Below are positions 32,195 through 41,468 of a DNA stretch of 64,000 nt, piece by piece. Source of the stretch: UBA2112 sp964488555 (GTDB lineage Bacteria; Patescibacteriota; Saccharimonadia; Saccharimonadales; Saccharimonadaceae); assembly GCA_964488555.1 (NCBI GenBank), contig CAZAUF010000002.1:62001-126000 (forward strand), read 5' to 3'. How positions within the stretch are numbered: the first letter of the stretch is position 1; each line of letters opens with the position of its first letter. The notes beneath the pieces were generated by a model. The model searched no databases. It saw only the letters and a program-made list of their open reading frames with translations, and had not been told where the DNA came from. The translations under genes and the position numbers were made by a program.

Positions 32195-32224
32195 TTGCCC
32201 AGAGTGTTGACCGGCCTCTATAAT
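32195..32224 (+). promoter_or_regulatory. Promoter of the second ABC operon, leaderless type
   Basis: TTGCCC (32195-32200), 18 nt, TATAAT (32219-32224), 7 nt to ATG 32232. Confidence 0.6.
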
Positions 32225-32231
32225 ATAGGCA

Positions 32232-33044
32232 ATGACGGTTGATAAAACATCTCCGGTTATTGCTCTTTCAGGCCTTACGAAAAGGTACGGCTTAGGTGAG
32301 GCCGAACATACTGTACTGGACGGTCTAGATCTGACCATCGAAAAAGGAGAATTTATCGCGATCATGGGTCCAAGCGGCTGTGGCAAGACGACTCTGCTCA
32401 ACATACTGGGACTTCTAGACCATCCCGACGACGGCGAATATCTGCTCGATGGTCGCAACATAGAGACCATGGGGTCGGGTCGACGCGCTCGTATACGTAG
32501 CAACCATATAGGCTTCGTGTTTCAAAGTTTCAACCTCGTACCGCGCTTGAGTGTCATCGAAAACGTCGCTCTGCCCCTCACCTATCAAGGCATGCGCAAA
32601 GTCAAACGCCTTCAGTCAGCCAGCAAGGTCCTCAAAACGTTTCATCTGAGTGAACGTGAGTACTACATGCCATGGCAGCTCAGCGGCGGACAAACCCAAC
32701 GCGTGGCAATAGCGCGTGCGCTGGTAAACAATCCTTCGATCGTGCTGGCCGACGAACCGACAGGCAACCTGGATAGCCGATCATCGCACGTTATCATGGA
32801 GGAACTGGCCGACATCCACGCGCGCGGCAACACCATTATCATGGTGACACACAATCCCGACTTGACCAGTTACGCCAGTCGTGTCATCCACATGGTCGAC
32901 GGACGAATCGCGAGCGATACCAAAAAGCCCCGACCCAAAAAAGCTGCATCCGCCCCCAAGCGACCCCTAAACAAAGCCACCAAACCACGTAAAAAACCTG
33001 CCAAAAAGAAACCTGCCGCCAAAACCAAAAAGGAAGCCGCCTAA
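32232..33044 (+). CDS. ABC transporter ATPase with Lys/Pro/Ala-rich tail
   Basis: LolD/MacB-type ATPase: Walker A GPSGCGKTT, Q-loop FVFQSFNLVPR, signature LSGGQTQRVAIARAL, Walker B IVLADEPTGNLD, H-loop MVTHN. After the ATPase core (about 230 residues) a tail of about 40 residues is almost only Lys, Pro and Ala, like a histone H1 tail; it may bind nucleic acid or membrane phospholipid. Its stop overlaps the permease start by one base. Confidence 0.92.
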   Translation: MTVDKTSPVIALSGLTKRYGLGEAEHTVLDGLDLTIEKGEFIAIMGPSGCGKTTLLNILGLLDHPDDGEYLLDGRNIETMGSGRRARIRSNHIGFVFQSFNLVPRLSVIENVALPLTYQGMRKVKRLQSASKVLKTFHLSEREYYMPWQLSGGQTQRVAIARALVNNPSIVLADEPTGNLDSRSSHVIMEELADIHARGNTIIMVTHNPDLTSYASRVIHMVDGRIASDTKKPRPKKAASAPKRPLNKATKPRKKPAKKKPAAKTKKEAA

Positions 33045-34279
33045 TGCCCCTACTCCTCAAAAACCACATCGAAAACGCCGTGGAGTCGCTTCGAAGTAAT
33101 CGCCTGCGTACTGCACTGACCGTCCTTGGTGTCACTATCGGTATTGCGAGCATCACGGTCATCCTGTCACTGAGCGTCGGTGCTGCCCGCATCGTTGCCA
33201 GTCAGATAAACGAGATTGGTAGCGGGCTCGTCGTGGTGCGCTCCGGATCACCCCATCAGAACGTGCGCCTCGACAACCTGACCGCCACTCTAGCGGGCAG
33301 TCAAACCGCAAGCAGCCTCACAGAAAACGACCTCGACAACATACAGGCACTTCCGGGAGTCAAAGCAGCCGCACCACTCATGCTCATTGGTGGTGGCGTA
33401 GCTGCAGACGACAGCAAGCCAAACGATGTCGCTATCGTCGCCACCACTCCATCACTGCCCGAGGTAACCCCTCTTCCACTCAGCAACGGTCAATTCATAG
33501 ACACGGTCACCCGGCGTGACACAGCCGTCATCGGTGCGCAGCTATCGGTAGATTTGTTTGGCACTGAGCAGTCCATCGGTCGCACATTCGACACGCACGG
33601 CATGACATTTACCGTCATCGGCGTGCTCAAGCGGCTCAACGATCCTGTCAACTACAACAACGTCGACTTCGACCGGGCTGCCATCATCAGCCTGGAAAGC
33701 GGCAAAACTTTCCATCAAAACATCGCTGTTTTTCAGCAAATAAACATCCGAGCCGAGTCACAGGACAAGCTGGCCAGCGTCATGTCACAGACAGACAAAA
33801 TCCTAGAGAGCAACCACAAAGGCGAGAAAGACTATGTGATCGTCAGCGGTGAATCCCTCGCGCAACCTACCAATGAACTGTTTACAGCAGTAGCTGCCAC
33901 ACTCACGACCGTCGCTGGTATATCGCTGATAGTCGGTGGCATAGGTATCATGAACATTCTGCTGGTAGGCGTGGCTGAGCGCACGCGCGAAATCGGTATT
34001 CGCAAAGCTCTCGGCGCATCCAACGCGCACATCGTCTGGCAATTTCTCATAGAATCGCTCGTCATGAGCCTGACAGGCGGTATCATCGGCTACGTCGCTG
34101 GTTATCTGATGGCATTTTCTATAGCACGCAGCTTCCTGCCGTTTGACCCGGCCTTCACCTGGGGTATTGCCGGAGCCGCACTGGGCACATCACTCGTGGT
34201 CGGCCTGCTCTTCGGCCTCTACCCCGCCATCCGCGCCGCCCGCAAAGATCCCATAGAAGCACTGCGTCAGTATCATTAA
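33044..34279 (+). CDS. ABC transporter permease, MacB/FtsX type
   Basis: 411 aa with the full MacB layout: helix at about 20-45 (LRTALTVLGVTIGIASITVIL), MacB periplasmic-core-like domain to about 275, then three FtsX helices starting AAVAATLTTVAGISLIVGGIGIMNI with the conserved VAERTREIGIRKALGA loop, and PAIRAARKDPIEALR at the end. Partner of the ATPase just upstream. It probably exports peptides or lipids or remodels the envelope. Confidence 0.92.
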   Translation: MPLLLKNHIENAVESLRSNRLRTALTVLGVTIGIASITVILSLSVGAARIVASQINEIGSGLVVVRSGSPHQNVRLDNLTATLAGSQTASSLTENDLDNIQALPGVKAAAPLMLIGGGVAADDSKPNDVAIVATTPSLPEVTPLPLSNGQFIDTVTRRDTAVIGAQLSVDLFGTEQSIGRTFDTHGMTFTVIGVLKRLNDPVNYNNVDFDRAAIISLESGKTFHQNIAVFQQINIRAESQDKLASVMSQTDKILESNHKGEKDYVIVSGESLAQPTNELFTAVAATLTTVAGISLIVGGIGIMNILLVGVAERTREIGIRKALGASNAHIVWQFLIESLVMSLTGGIIGYVAGYLMAFSIARSFLPFDPAFTWGIAGAALGTSLVVGLLFGLYPAIRAARKDPIEALRQYH

Positions 34280-34374
34280 ATTGGTGTAGAATAAACAACA
34301 AATTTGTGTATCTAGACAGATTGGCACACAAACAAAAAACGTCCAATTTCTAGAGAGCGTCAAAACCACCTAGG

Positions 34375-34422
34375 ACACTGTATATAGTGTCTATTGTCTT
34401 AATTATACACCATATGTATGAT
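34375..34422 (+). promoter_or_regulatory. NrdR-like box pair over the promoter of a secreted metalloprotease-like gene
   Basis: ACACTGTATATAGTGT (34375-34390, 15 of 16) and ACACCATATGTATGAT (34407-34422, 11 of 16) start 32 bp apart. The promoter is TTGTCT (34394-34399), 17 nt, TATGAT (34417-34422). The second box covers the -10 and the first lies just upstream of the -35, a repression geometry. Confidence 0.65.
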
Positions 34423-34449
34423 GAAGGTGTCATTTAAAAAGGGGGTGGT

Positions 34450-35952
34450 ATGAGTGACATTTTCATGAACAAATTCATCAAAAAGAAAAAGGGAGCAAAA
34501 CCAAAAACAGGGCTACTCCGGCGACTGAGTCTATGGCTACTAGCAATAGTAGGGTCACTAGGCTTCTCGTTGTCGCCAATGAGCAGCGTCTTCGCCGCAA
34601 GTATTTATGATGATGTAGTGCATCCTGTTTCTATTTTGACACTAACAAAAATAGACGGATCAGATAGCGAAGCTCTTACCGACCCCATTATAAGTTTCAT
34701 GCGGGATTACTGTGCTACAGAGATTTACAATGCATTCGAATCCACAATCAAAGACGAAGATGGAAATTGGGCAATAGCACAAATAAACAACGCAGGTATA
34801 GCAAGCGTAGCGGTTTACTGGACAACCACACCCAACGCGTCAGCATCCTTCATAAGTGTTAATGGGCTTACGGTTCCTGTCGAAGGACAGGCCATCCTAG
34901 GGTTTGACTCCAGCGACTCACGAACGTGTGCGGGCGGTATCGTAAATACCAATGGAATACTTGCAACCGGTTGTTCACCATCTCCATGCACTCCTCTCTT
35001 TGCACCGTTTCTCTCTACATATCCTCTTACTTATCCTACCGGATATGATGGCGAGGAGGTCCCAGCAGGGTTGGGAGATATAGACGGTGACGGCTTAACT
35101 CTTGCGCAAGAAATAACACAAGGAACATCTGACGGCGACCCCGACACAGACGGCGATGCGTTGGATGATGATATCGAATCGATTTGGAATCCAGATAGAG
35201 ACGACATTTTCTGCGGCACAAGTTGCGCATACCCTAATCCGTTAGTATGGGATCTCTACGTGGAGATTGACTGGTTGAGTGATGGTACAACATCTTACGA
35301 ACCAACATACTCTCAGCTTGCATCGGTCAAAAATAAGTTTGCTTACCTCAACATCCTTTTTCATGCAGATACCGGTTTGTTCGGTGGTGGTAACGAATTG
35401 ACTGTTGCGAATTTCAACAATCCGCTCGACGTGCGTGATGAATTTTATAGTTTCAAGTGGGGCTATAATACATCGGACCCTGCAAACTTTAACGAAAATC
35501 GTTATCATATATGGCACTATATGATTTCAGGGTACAATTTTGATGACGGCACTCTTGGTTCTACTACTTCATCTGGTAAGGCAGAAGGAGGAGGTGACGA
35601 TACGTTCATTTCGTACGGGTACTTAAAGGATAATCAAAGCGGTTTTGGATATGCAAATTTTGACGATGCAGTGACCGGAACAATCATTCACGAGTTGGGC
35701 CATAATCTATGCCTCACGAATACATCATATTTCGGGCAAGATTCGTCCTGTTTATTTAGTGGTATAGACGATTACTCTGCATCTTCAAATTATCAGAGCG
35801 CGATGAACTACCACTACCAGTTTACCAACAACTATTCGTATTCTGACGGAACACATGGTACTGGTGATCACAATGACATAAATGCAATCGTCATAGGTAT
35901 AGATGACTTTTTAGACGATGACGACTCTTCTCTGGGAGGTCCAAGTGTCTAA
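34450..35952 (+). CDS. Secreted zincin-like metalloprotease with calcium-binding repeats
   Basis: 500 aa. A signal peptide follows a basic start (about residues 25-50, LWLLAIVGSLGFSL to VFAAS). A beta-rich domain follows, then Asp-rich loops of the thrombospondin type 3 kind (DIDGDGLTLAQE, DPDTDGDALDDD), which normally bind calcium. The C-terminal half has GTIIHELGHNLCL, an HExxH zinc site, and a later YQSAMNYHYQ Met-turn-like segment, as in metzincins. Seven or more Cys suggest disulphides. It may act on host or prey surface proteins; that is inference. Shine-Dalgarno GGGGG before the ATG. NrdR-like boxes upstream. Confidence 0.8.
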   Translation: MSDIFMNKFIKKKKGAKPKTGLLRRLSLWLLAIVGSLGFSLSPMSSVFAASIYDDVVHPVSILTLTKIDGSDSEALTDPIISFMRDYCATEIYNAFESTIKDEDGNWAIAQINNAGIASVAVYWTTTPNASASFISVNGLTVPVEGQAILGFDSSDSRTCAGGIVNTNGILATGCSPSPCTPLFAPFLSTYPLTYPTGYDGEEVPAGLGDIDGDGLTLAQEITQGTSDGDPDTDGDALDDDIESIWNPDRDDIFCGTSCAYPNPLVWDLYVEIDWLSDGTTSYEPTYSQLASVKNKFAYLNILFHADTGLFGGGNELTVANFNNPLDVRDEFYSFKWGYNTSDPANFNENRYHIWHYMISGYNFDDGTLGSTTSSGKAEGGGDDTFISYGYLKDNQSGFGYANFDDAVTGTIIHELGHNLCLTNTSYFGQDSSCLFSGIDDYSASSNYQSAMNYHYQFTNNYSYSDGTHGTGDHNDINAIVIGIDDFLDDDDSSLGGPSV

Positions 35953-36007
35953 TGAGGTACCGGTTCGCACAAGCCCCTGCGGCAGAAACTTGTGTTACTA
36001 TAAGCTT

Positions 36008-36415
36008 ATGGTTAAAGTAATTCTTTCATCCCTAGAGAGAACGGCTACTCTACATAGAGCGACCTCACTTGCGACAATTCTTTCCTTGATTTTTTGCGTA
36101 ACTATACCGCCTCTGGGAGTAAGTGCGGTTTTTAAGCCAGGAGAAAACAACAATGTTAATCCTGAAGAAATAAAAAGGCATAAAAGCCCTGATGACAAAA
36201 GAACTTTAAGTTCGCCCACTGCCAATAATAATTCTTCTGCAAACACCACAAGCAATGACTCTTCAATACATGAAGAGGTTGAAAATAATAATACGAAAAA
36301 TGCTACGAATAACGTAAAAACAACCAACGACATGAACCTCTGGCTCATCAGTGGAGGTGTGGCGTTGGTTCTTGTGATAGCCAGTGCTATCGTGTGGCGA
36401 CTGAAGAAGCGGTAG
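36008..36415 (+). CDS. Secreted Asn/Ser/Thr-rich protein with C-terminal membrane anchor
   Basis: About 135 aa: signal-like segment (LATILSLIFCVTIPPLGVSA), a low-complexity linker rich in Asn, Ser, Thr and Lys (about residues 45-105), then one membrane helix (LWLISGGVALVLVIASAIVW) with an RLKKR end inside. There is no LPXTG. It looks like a small wall-spanning anchor protein. ATG 36008 is chosen because TACTAT ends 6 nt upstream and the longer frame overlaps the protease gene. Confidence 0.65.
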   Translation: MVKVILSSLERTATLHRATSLATILSLIFCVTIPPLGVSAVFKPGENNNVNPEEIKRHKSPDDKRTLSSPTANNNSSANTTSNDSSIHEEVENNNTKNATNNVKTTNDMNLWLISGGVALVLVIASAIVWRLKKR

Positions 36416-36443
36416 CCTCTTTGCCTCTGTCGTATGAATCTGT

Positions 36444-37487
36444 TTATTGCGTCAGTTCGATTTTGAACTTCTCTACCAGATCTACGGGTGTTGGGTCGAC
36501 GCCGTTGAGGATGGCGACGTAGATGCTCACGAAATCTGCCAATATGCAGCCCCAAAGCATTTGCGCCAGTAGATTATCACCCTGAAGTTCGACGGGTACG
36601 GCCTTGGGGCGCATGCCGCTGAGCAACCTGTCGGACACCTCGAAACGCTTGAGTATACGAGGGTGCTCAAACGAGCTTTTCAGATCGAACACCGCAAACG
36701 GCTTATCGACAGGATGTGACGACCAACCGATAAATTCGTTGTGATTTGTCTCTGGGTACACGTTTGTATATGCCACGTTTTTGGCATTTTCGTTCCAGCT
36801 GATTTTCCATTTGTATGCCACCGGACCAGTCAGGCGACCGCCATAAAATATCGGTGTCTTGCCCACTGCAAGCAGTGCCAGCTGCTTGGCGTAGTTTTTG
36901 TCGGTCGGGATATCTGGAGCCCACTGGGCAGACTCTGCCTGCAGCCACTCTGCCGGAGCCACTACCTGCTCCACGACATCCTGAGGCACCACGCCGAAAT
37001 GTGCCAATAACTCCACCAGCGCACGCAGATTGGACAGCATAGCCATGCGTGGTTGCAATCCAGCAGGCACGACGACACGTGCCATCTTGCTGGCCTCTGC
37101 TCGCTCTACCAGCTTGCCACCGGCCGCGATGACGCCTATCTGCGCTGAACGCTCAAGTGCCTGATCCAGGCAGCTGATGGTTTCTTCTGTATTGCCCGAG
37201 TAACTACTGGCAATCACAAGGGTAGATTCGTCGACGTATTCCGGCAAGTCGTATTCTCGAACCACCTCAAACGGCACCTTCAACATAGTGTAGAGTCCGG
37301 CTTTTGCCACCAACGCGGCGAGCGCGCTACCGCCCATACCAGCCACAATAACCCTGGTAATAGGACGTCCATCATGATCGCCATCCACCACTTCTGCCGC
37401 CAGTTGTACCTGACTCCACTGCTCGGCAGCTACGCCAAGCGCGTTTTGCGGATCTCGCTGTTTCAGCACGTTTACATCGTCAAGCAT
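36444..37487 (-). CDS. Bifunctional phosphoglucose/phosphomannose isomerase
   Basis: 347 aa with two SIS domains. The first has VAGMGGSALAALV and SSYSGNTEETISCL (phosphosugar-binding Ser/Thr), and the second has the conserved NHNEF-like NHNEFIGW, Glu and His that serve in isomerisation in the archaeal-type PGI/PMI family. It interconverts glucose 6-phosphate, fructose 6-phosphate and perhaps mannose 6-phosphate. AGGAGG lies 5 nt before the ATG. Confidence 0.9.
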   Translation of the reverse strand: MLDDVNVLKQRDPQNALGVAAEQWSQVQLAAEVVDGDHDGRPITRVIVAGMGGSALAALVAKAGLYTMLKVPFEVVREYDLPEYVDESTLVIASSYSGNTEETISCLDQALERSAQIGVIAAGGKLVERAEASKMARVVVPAGLQPRMAMLSNLRALVELLAHFGVVPQDVVEQVVAPAEWLQAESAQWAPDIPTDKNYAKQLALLAVGKTPIFYGGRLTGPVAYKWKISWNENAKNVAYTNVYPETNHNEFIGWSSHPVDKPFAVFDLKSSFEHPRILKRFEVSDRLLSGMRPKAVPVELQGDNLLAQMLWGCILADFVSIYVAILNGVDPTPVDLVEKFKIELTQ

Positions 37488-37583
37488 AGTCTCCTCCTCT
37501 CACAGATTCTGTTGCGAGTTTCACTGTATATATGATACACTTTGCACAGACAAAAGCATAACTAATATGTACGTGAGGTGGGC

Positions 37584-38111
37584 ATGACTGCAGAGACAGA
37601 CGAACAGGATTTAGTAAAGGCACTCGATAGTGTCGCCGGTACCGCTGCGAGTATCGGGGGTGTTCCTGCGTCAGATACTGCGACCGCGACCGCTCCAGTG
37701 GCGGGCGCAGTGGAGTCACCTTTTCCTGGAACTTCCACTCCTTCCACGGAGCAACCTCTAACCGTCACCTCGACTCCTTATCTGGATCCTGCAAATACAA
37801 GCACCCCCTCGTCGACGCTCCCCCAGCCTACGGACAATCCATCGAACACTGACAGTGGCGATAATGGTCCGCTAGAGTCAATCAAGCAGGACGCGCTGGT
37901 AGCACTACGTCCACTCGTCGACAAGCTTGACCTCGCGCCAGAAGAAAAGTTCGATACCTACCTACTGCTTATTCGTAGCACCGACGACAAGGATCTCATC
38001 GCACCAGCTCATGAAGCTGCCAAATCCATAGAAGACGAGACAAAACGCGCCGAAGCACTGCTCGATATCATCAAAGAAATCGACTATTTATCACGGCAAA
38101 ACAAATCATAA
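37584..38111 (+). CDS. Hypothetical protein with disordered N-terminus, 175 aa
   Basis: Residues 1-95 are Thr/Pro/Ser/Ala rich and probably unstructured. Residues 100-175 form an acidic helical bundle (KQDALVALRPLVDKLDLAPEEKF, EEIDYLSRQNKS-like end). I recognise no family. GAGGTG lies just before ATG 37584. It ends at a strong bidirectional terminator. Confidence 0.7.
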   Translation: MTAETDEQDLVKALDSVAGTAASIGGVPASDTATATAPVAGAVESPFPGTSTPSTEQPLTVTSTPYLDPANTSTPSSTLPQPTDNPSNTDSGDNGPLESIKQDALVALRPLVDKLDLAPEEKFDTYLLLIRSTDDKDLIAPAHEAAKSIEDETKRAEALLDIIKEIDYLSRQNKS

Positions 38112-38114
38112 ACA

Positions 38115-38142
38115 AAAAGCTCCTCGGACGAGGAGCTTTTTC
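38115..38142. terminator. Bidirectional terminator
   Basis: AAAAAGCTCCTCG and CGAGGAGCTTTTT arms around a short GA loop, with U-tracts on both strands, between convergent genes. Confidence 0.85.
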
Positions 38143-38155
38143 GTTACGTGAACAA

Positions 38156-39478
38156 TTATTTTTTGTGTTCAGAATGCGACTTGACTTCTTCGTCGATGTC
38201 AACGATAGTCGTCGAATCAGCAGTATTCGTGCTATGACTGCTTGAACCGGTGCGGGTCTGAGCATGGAGGAGCGTGTCTTCCAATTCACGACGGCTCTTG
38301 AGGTAGTAGACGATACCGAAGGTAATCGCACCGATACCCACCATTCCAGCTATGACTTCCACGGGACCAGTGGTCGGTAACTCACACTCGCCGGTAATCG
38401 TCACGCTCGCCGCATCTTTCAGGAAACCACTCTTGGTTTCCACGGCTGCAGTATTCTGCAGAGTCGTACAAGGCACACCGTTCGCTTTGGCGCGGAACAC
38501 CAGATATCCGGCTGCACCTGGGTTGTAGTCACCCACGTTTAATCCTGACGTGCTGATTCCATCACCCACGGCTTTGTCGGTAATGGTACTACCGGCGGTC
38601 AGGCGTGATGAACCTTTGATATAATCAAGACCTTTTGGCAACTCATCTTTGAAGGTGACGTCCTTTTGAGTGACTGTGTCGCTGGTGTTTTTGTAGCTCA
38701 GCAAATATTCGACTTCCGTACCTGGAGCAACCTTGATGGCGTCTTTCCACTCCTTGGTACCGCTCTTGCGCACTTCTTTTTTGAAGGTGAAGTTCGGCTG
38801 ATCAGCCTGGACATCAAAGGTGATGTATCCCGAATATTCGTTACATCCTGGCAGGTTGCCGTTGAGCGAATCATAACCAAGCGGCACGCCGTTCGCGCTT
38901 AGTATAGTGTCTGGCATAACTTTTTTGTTCACCGCGCCGAAGCTATGAATGACGGTAGAGCCTGGCACGTAGTGCAACGCGATGTCTTTGCCCGAAGAGT
39001 TAGTAAACTTCACTTCATCGTATACGCTCTTGGGAGTGGCGTTGCTCGCGCCCACATACCCTGCCATTTCGGTAGGTACGCCGTTTTTCACGATTGCTGG
39101 CACTTCAGCACGCGCATAGGCGTTTTTCGCAATTCCTGTGCCATTGGCATTGAGACTTTCTTTCGCATTGTTGTGATAGAAAATCATGACGGTGTACTTC
39201 TTGCCAGGTGTCAGTGCGACATTGTCTGAGTACGAACCATCATTGGCTGTTTTCTCCTTGGCGCGCATGAAGTTACGCTCATCGCCATGAGTTGGGTTGT
39301 CCGTAATCGAGTTGAACGTCACGTACGATGCAGGATTCTGCATAGTGAACGTCGTGCGAGACGGACCCCATGCCATGACAGCGGCGGGGATAAGCCCGAC
39401 AAGCGCGATGCTCAATATACATACGCTCAATGTGCGTATCCGGAAACTGGTAGTGAGATTACTGATAAACGTGCGCAT
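38156..39478 (-). CDS. Surface protein with DUF11-type domain and LPTTG-like sorting signal
   Basis: 440 aa. Signal peptide at residues 1-36 (ends AVMAWGPS). The middle includes two Ig-like domains; about 245-375 is DUF11-like (GTEVEYLLSYKNTSDT, ELPKGLDYIKGS). The C-terminus has ELPTTG, a membrane helix (VIAGMVGIGAITFGIVYYL) and a positive KSRRE, a sortase-type signal. A charged tail of about 40 residues follows, unusual for sortase substrates, which normally stop after a few basic residues. It is probably a wall or membrane-bound adhesin-like protein. Two Cys in CELPTT and VPCTT. Confidence 0.8.
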   Translation of the reverse strand: MRTFISNLTTSFRIRTLSVCILSIALVGLIPAAVMAWGPSRTTFTMQNPASYVTFNSITDNPTHGDERNFMRAKEKTANDGSYSDNVALTPGKKYTVMIFYHNNAKESLNANGTGIAKNAYARAEVPAIVKNGVPTEMAGYVGASNATPKSVYDEVKFTNSSGKDIALHYVPGSTVIHSFGAVNKKVMPDTILSANGVPLGYDSLNGNLPGCNEYSGYITFDVQADQPNFTFKKEVRKSGTKEWKDAIKVAPGTEVEYLLSYKNTSDTVTQKDVTFKDELPKGLDYIKGSSRLTAGSTITDKAVGDGISTSGLNVGDYNPGAAGYLVFRAKANGVPCTTLQNTAAVETKSGFLKDAASVTITGECELPTTGPVEVIAGMVGIGAITFGIVYYLKSRRELEDTLLHAQTRTGSSSHSTNTADSTTIVDIDEEVKSHSEHKK

Positions 39479-39498
39479 ATGTTTGTTTTCCTTTTTGT

Positions 39499-41364
39499 TT
39501 ATGCCGGTGGACCTTGGTCGCCGCTTAAATCATTTGTGCCGCTGACTCTTTCTACCGGGCCGCTCTGCCCTACGCCGGAGTCAGGGGTGATACCGTGTTC
39601 GGTTCCTGGAGGAGCCATGCTCGATGCGCCGCCAGGAGCGGTTTGCTCAACGACAATTGGTGGTGCCGGTGGGGCCGTATGGGCTGGAGCTGGCTTAAAT
39701 GTACCGTCACCAGGATGAGGGAAGTGATTCTGCTTGGGTGGCTCAGGCTCAGGTGGAGGCGATGGTGGCGGAGGTACCTCCGGAGGCGTAATTGGCGGTG
39801 GAGGTGATGGAGGCGGTGTCTCTGGTGGTGCCACTGGAGGTCCCTGTGGCGGAGGTGAAGATGGAGGTGTATACGGAGGCGGTGTCTCACTCGGAGGTGT
39901 GTACGAAGGTGTCGGCGTAACCTCGACAGGAGGTGGCGGCGCAGCAGGAGCTGGGTTGATGAAATGACTCCACTGCCAGCCACAACTCATATGTGCATAG
40001 TGTTTGGAGCCGTCCTTGAGCTCTATAACCACAAAGTCATTGCCCTGCGGTCCATACTTATGTATGTTGCTTGCTGAATCAACATAACCATCGTACGATA
40101 CCGTAACCGTACCATCGGGGTTCGCGACAGCGAAGTAGCTACCATAATCGCGCGCGTCCGTCACCACGCTGACGTTTTTGACCTGTTCGCCCAGGTAATC
40201 CATGAGTTCCTGATGTTTCTGTTGGAATAGGTCTGGGTCATTGATCATTTGTTCAGCAAGTCCTCGAATGGATGCATCATCCTTGCCATTCAAACCAAAC
40301 TCGCTCAACGTCGCGCTTAGTTCGCCCGGGCTATCGGGGAGATGATTGTTGAAGAAGTCGTGCCAACCAGCTGGCTTGTCACCATCTTCCGGACTTGCTT
40401 CCGGCATAGTACCCCAATCGTTGCCCAACTTCGCTGGGTCACGTGCCGGGTCTTCATTCGGATCATAAGCATAGTCATGAGGTGGTGGCGTTTCCACTTC
40501 TGCCTCCGGACTGTCCTGACTGTCATCATCCGTATGGCCGTCTTCGGGGCTCTGGCTCTGATCTCCGCCGCCAGAATGGTCTTCGGTGCTGTTGTTGCCA
40601 TCGCCTATACCTGGCATAAAATCAAACGCGTGACCCCTGTACGCAAGATAAAGTGCAGCTGCGCCAAATAGCGACAGATGGACATTGCGAAGGGCGCGCC
40701 GTTCATGCTTCTTGCGCTCCTCCGGGCTCATGCCGCGGAACTTATCGTTCCAACGTTCATCCCGGCTAGCGGTACTCGAGTGCAATATAAATTTCGTTGC
40801 GAAATGTTGCGAAGCAGCAATCGGTGAGCTAAGTGCCCATTTTGTGCCTTCACCGATACCAGCTAACCTCTTGCCCAAGCGACGCAGGATGGATTTGCTA
40901 CGGCTGGCCTCCACGGCTTCTGCCGTGGTTGGAACTCCTACCGGCGCACCTTCCGGTAGTTCATGTGACCGCTCACTATCGTCAGCTTCGCCAGTAGGTA
41001 TGCCAAATGCGCGTCTGAGCTTATCCACGAGATCGGGGTTTTGCTCGACAATTTCGCCAAGTCCTGTATTCATCATGTTGAGTGCTTGACCGTGCAATCT
41101 CTCGGAATTATATATGCGATCCATCATCGCAGGAGATATGCTAGCAGCTATAGTCGGGCCGAACGCTTTTTCAAAATCAATCGGCTCACGCTTTTCCTTC
41201 TCAGGTGAATCAGACGTGTGCTCATCATCTTTCGAGTCATGTTTCTCTTGATCATCCACAGCTGGCTTTTCGGGCTCGCTTCCGATAACTTCGGTTTTAG
41301 CATCAGCAAAACCGCTCGGCGCGGTAAAGCGTCGCTCTTCGACTGGGTCAGACTCGTGTTTCAT
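39499..41364 (-). CDS. Large surface-type membrane protein with Pro-rich C-terminus, 621 aa
   Basis: Acidic, charged N-terminus (to about 75), a helical region with basic patch KSILRRLGKRLAGIGEG (about 155-175), a short membrane segment (LSLFGAAALYLAYRG, about 230), an Asp/Ser/Gly linker, a folded domain (about 320-470, with GSYFAVANPDGTVTVSYDGY) and a Pro-rich tail with PPP repeats (about 475-570). I recognise no family. Such Pro-rich tails span walls. Promoter TTGACA (41447-41452), 17 nt, TAGCAT (41424-41429). Confidence 0.78.
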   Translation of the reverse strand: MKHESDPVEERRFTAPSGFADAKTEVIGSEPEKPAVDDQEKHDSKDDEHTSDSPEKEKREPIDFEKAFGPTIAASISPAMMDRIYNSERLHGQALNMMNTGLGEIVEQNPDLVDKLRRAFGIPTGEADDSERSHELPEGAPVGVPTTAEAVEASRSKSILRRLGKRLAGIGEGTKWALSSPIAASQHFATKFILHSSTASRDERWNDKFRGMSPEERKKHERRALRNVHLSLFGAAALYLAYRGHAFDFMPGIGDGNNSTEDHSGGGDQSQSPEDGHTDDDSQDSPEAEVETPPPHDYAYDPNEDPARDPAKLGNDWGTMPEASPEDGDKPAGWHDFFNNHLPDSPGELSATLSEFGLNGKDDASIRGLAEQMINDPDLFQQKHQELMDYLGEQVKNVSVVTDARDYGSYFAVANPDGTVTVSYDGYVDSASNIHKYGPQGNDFVVIELKDGSKHYAHMSCGWQWSHFINPAPAAPPPPVEVTPTPSYTPPSETPPPYTPPSSPPPQGPPVAPPETPPPSPPPPITPPEVPPPPSPPPEPEPPKQNHFPHPGDGTFKPAPAHTAPPAPPIVVEQTAPGGASSMAPPGTEHGITPDSGVGQSGPVERVSGTNDLSGDQGPPA

Positions 41365-41423
41365 GTGGTGGTTCCTGAGAAAGTACTTTTTGTTTTTTGT
41401 TTGTTTTTGTGAACTCTACTTGG

Positions 41424-41452
41424 ATGCTAGCATAAACGGAATGCCATGTCAA
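41424..41452 (-). promoter_or_regulatory. Promoter of the 621-aa surface protein gene
   Basis: TTGACA, 17-nt spacer, TAGCAT on the minus strand, leader about 60 nt. Confidence 0.55.
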
Positions 41453-41468
41453 TATGGTGCATGATGCA

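Noticed and set aside
39595..39983. Plus and minus frames made of Gly/Trp/Arg or His/Arg/Leu repeats over the Pro-rich tail
   Set aside because: They are frame shadows of the repetitive Pro codons of the 621-aa protein.
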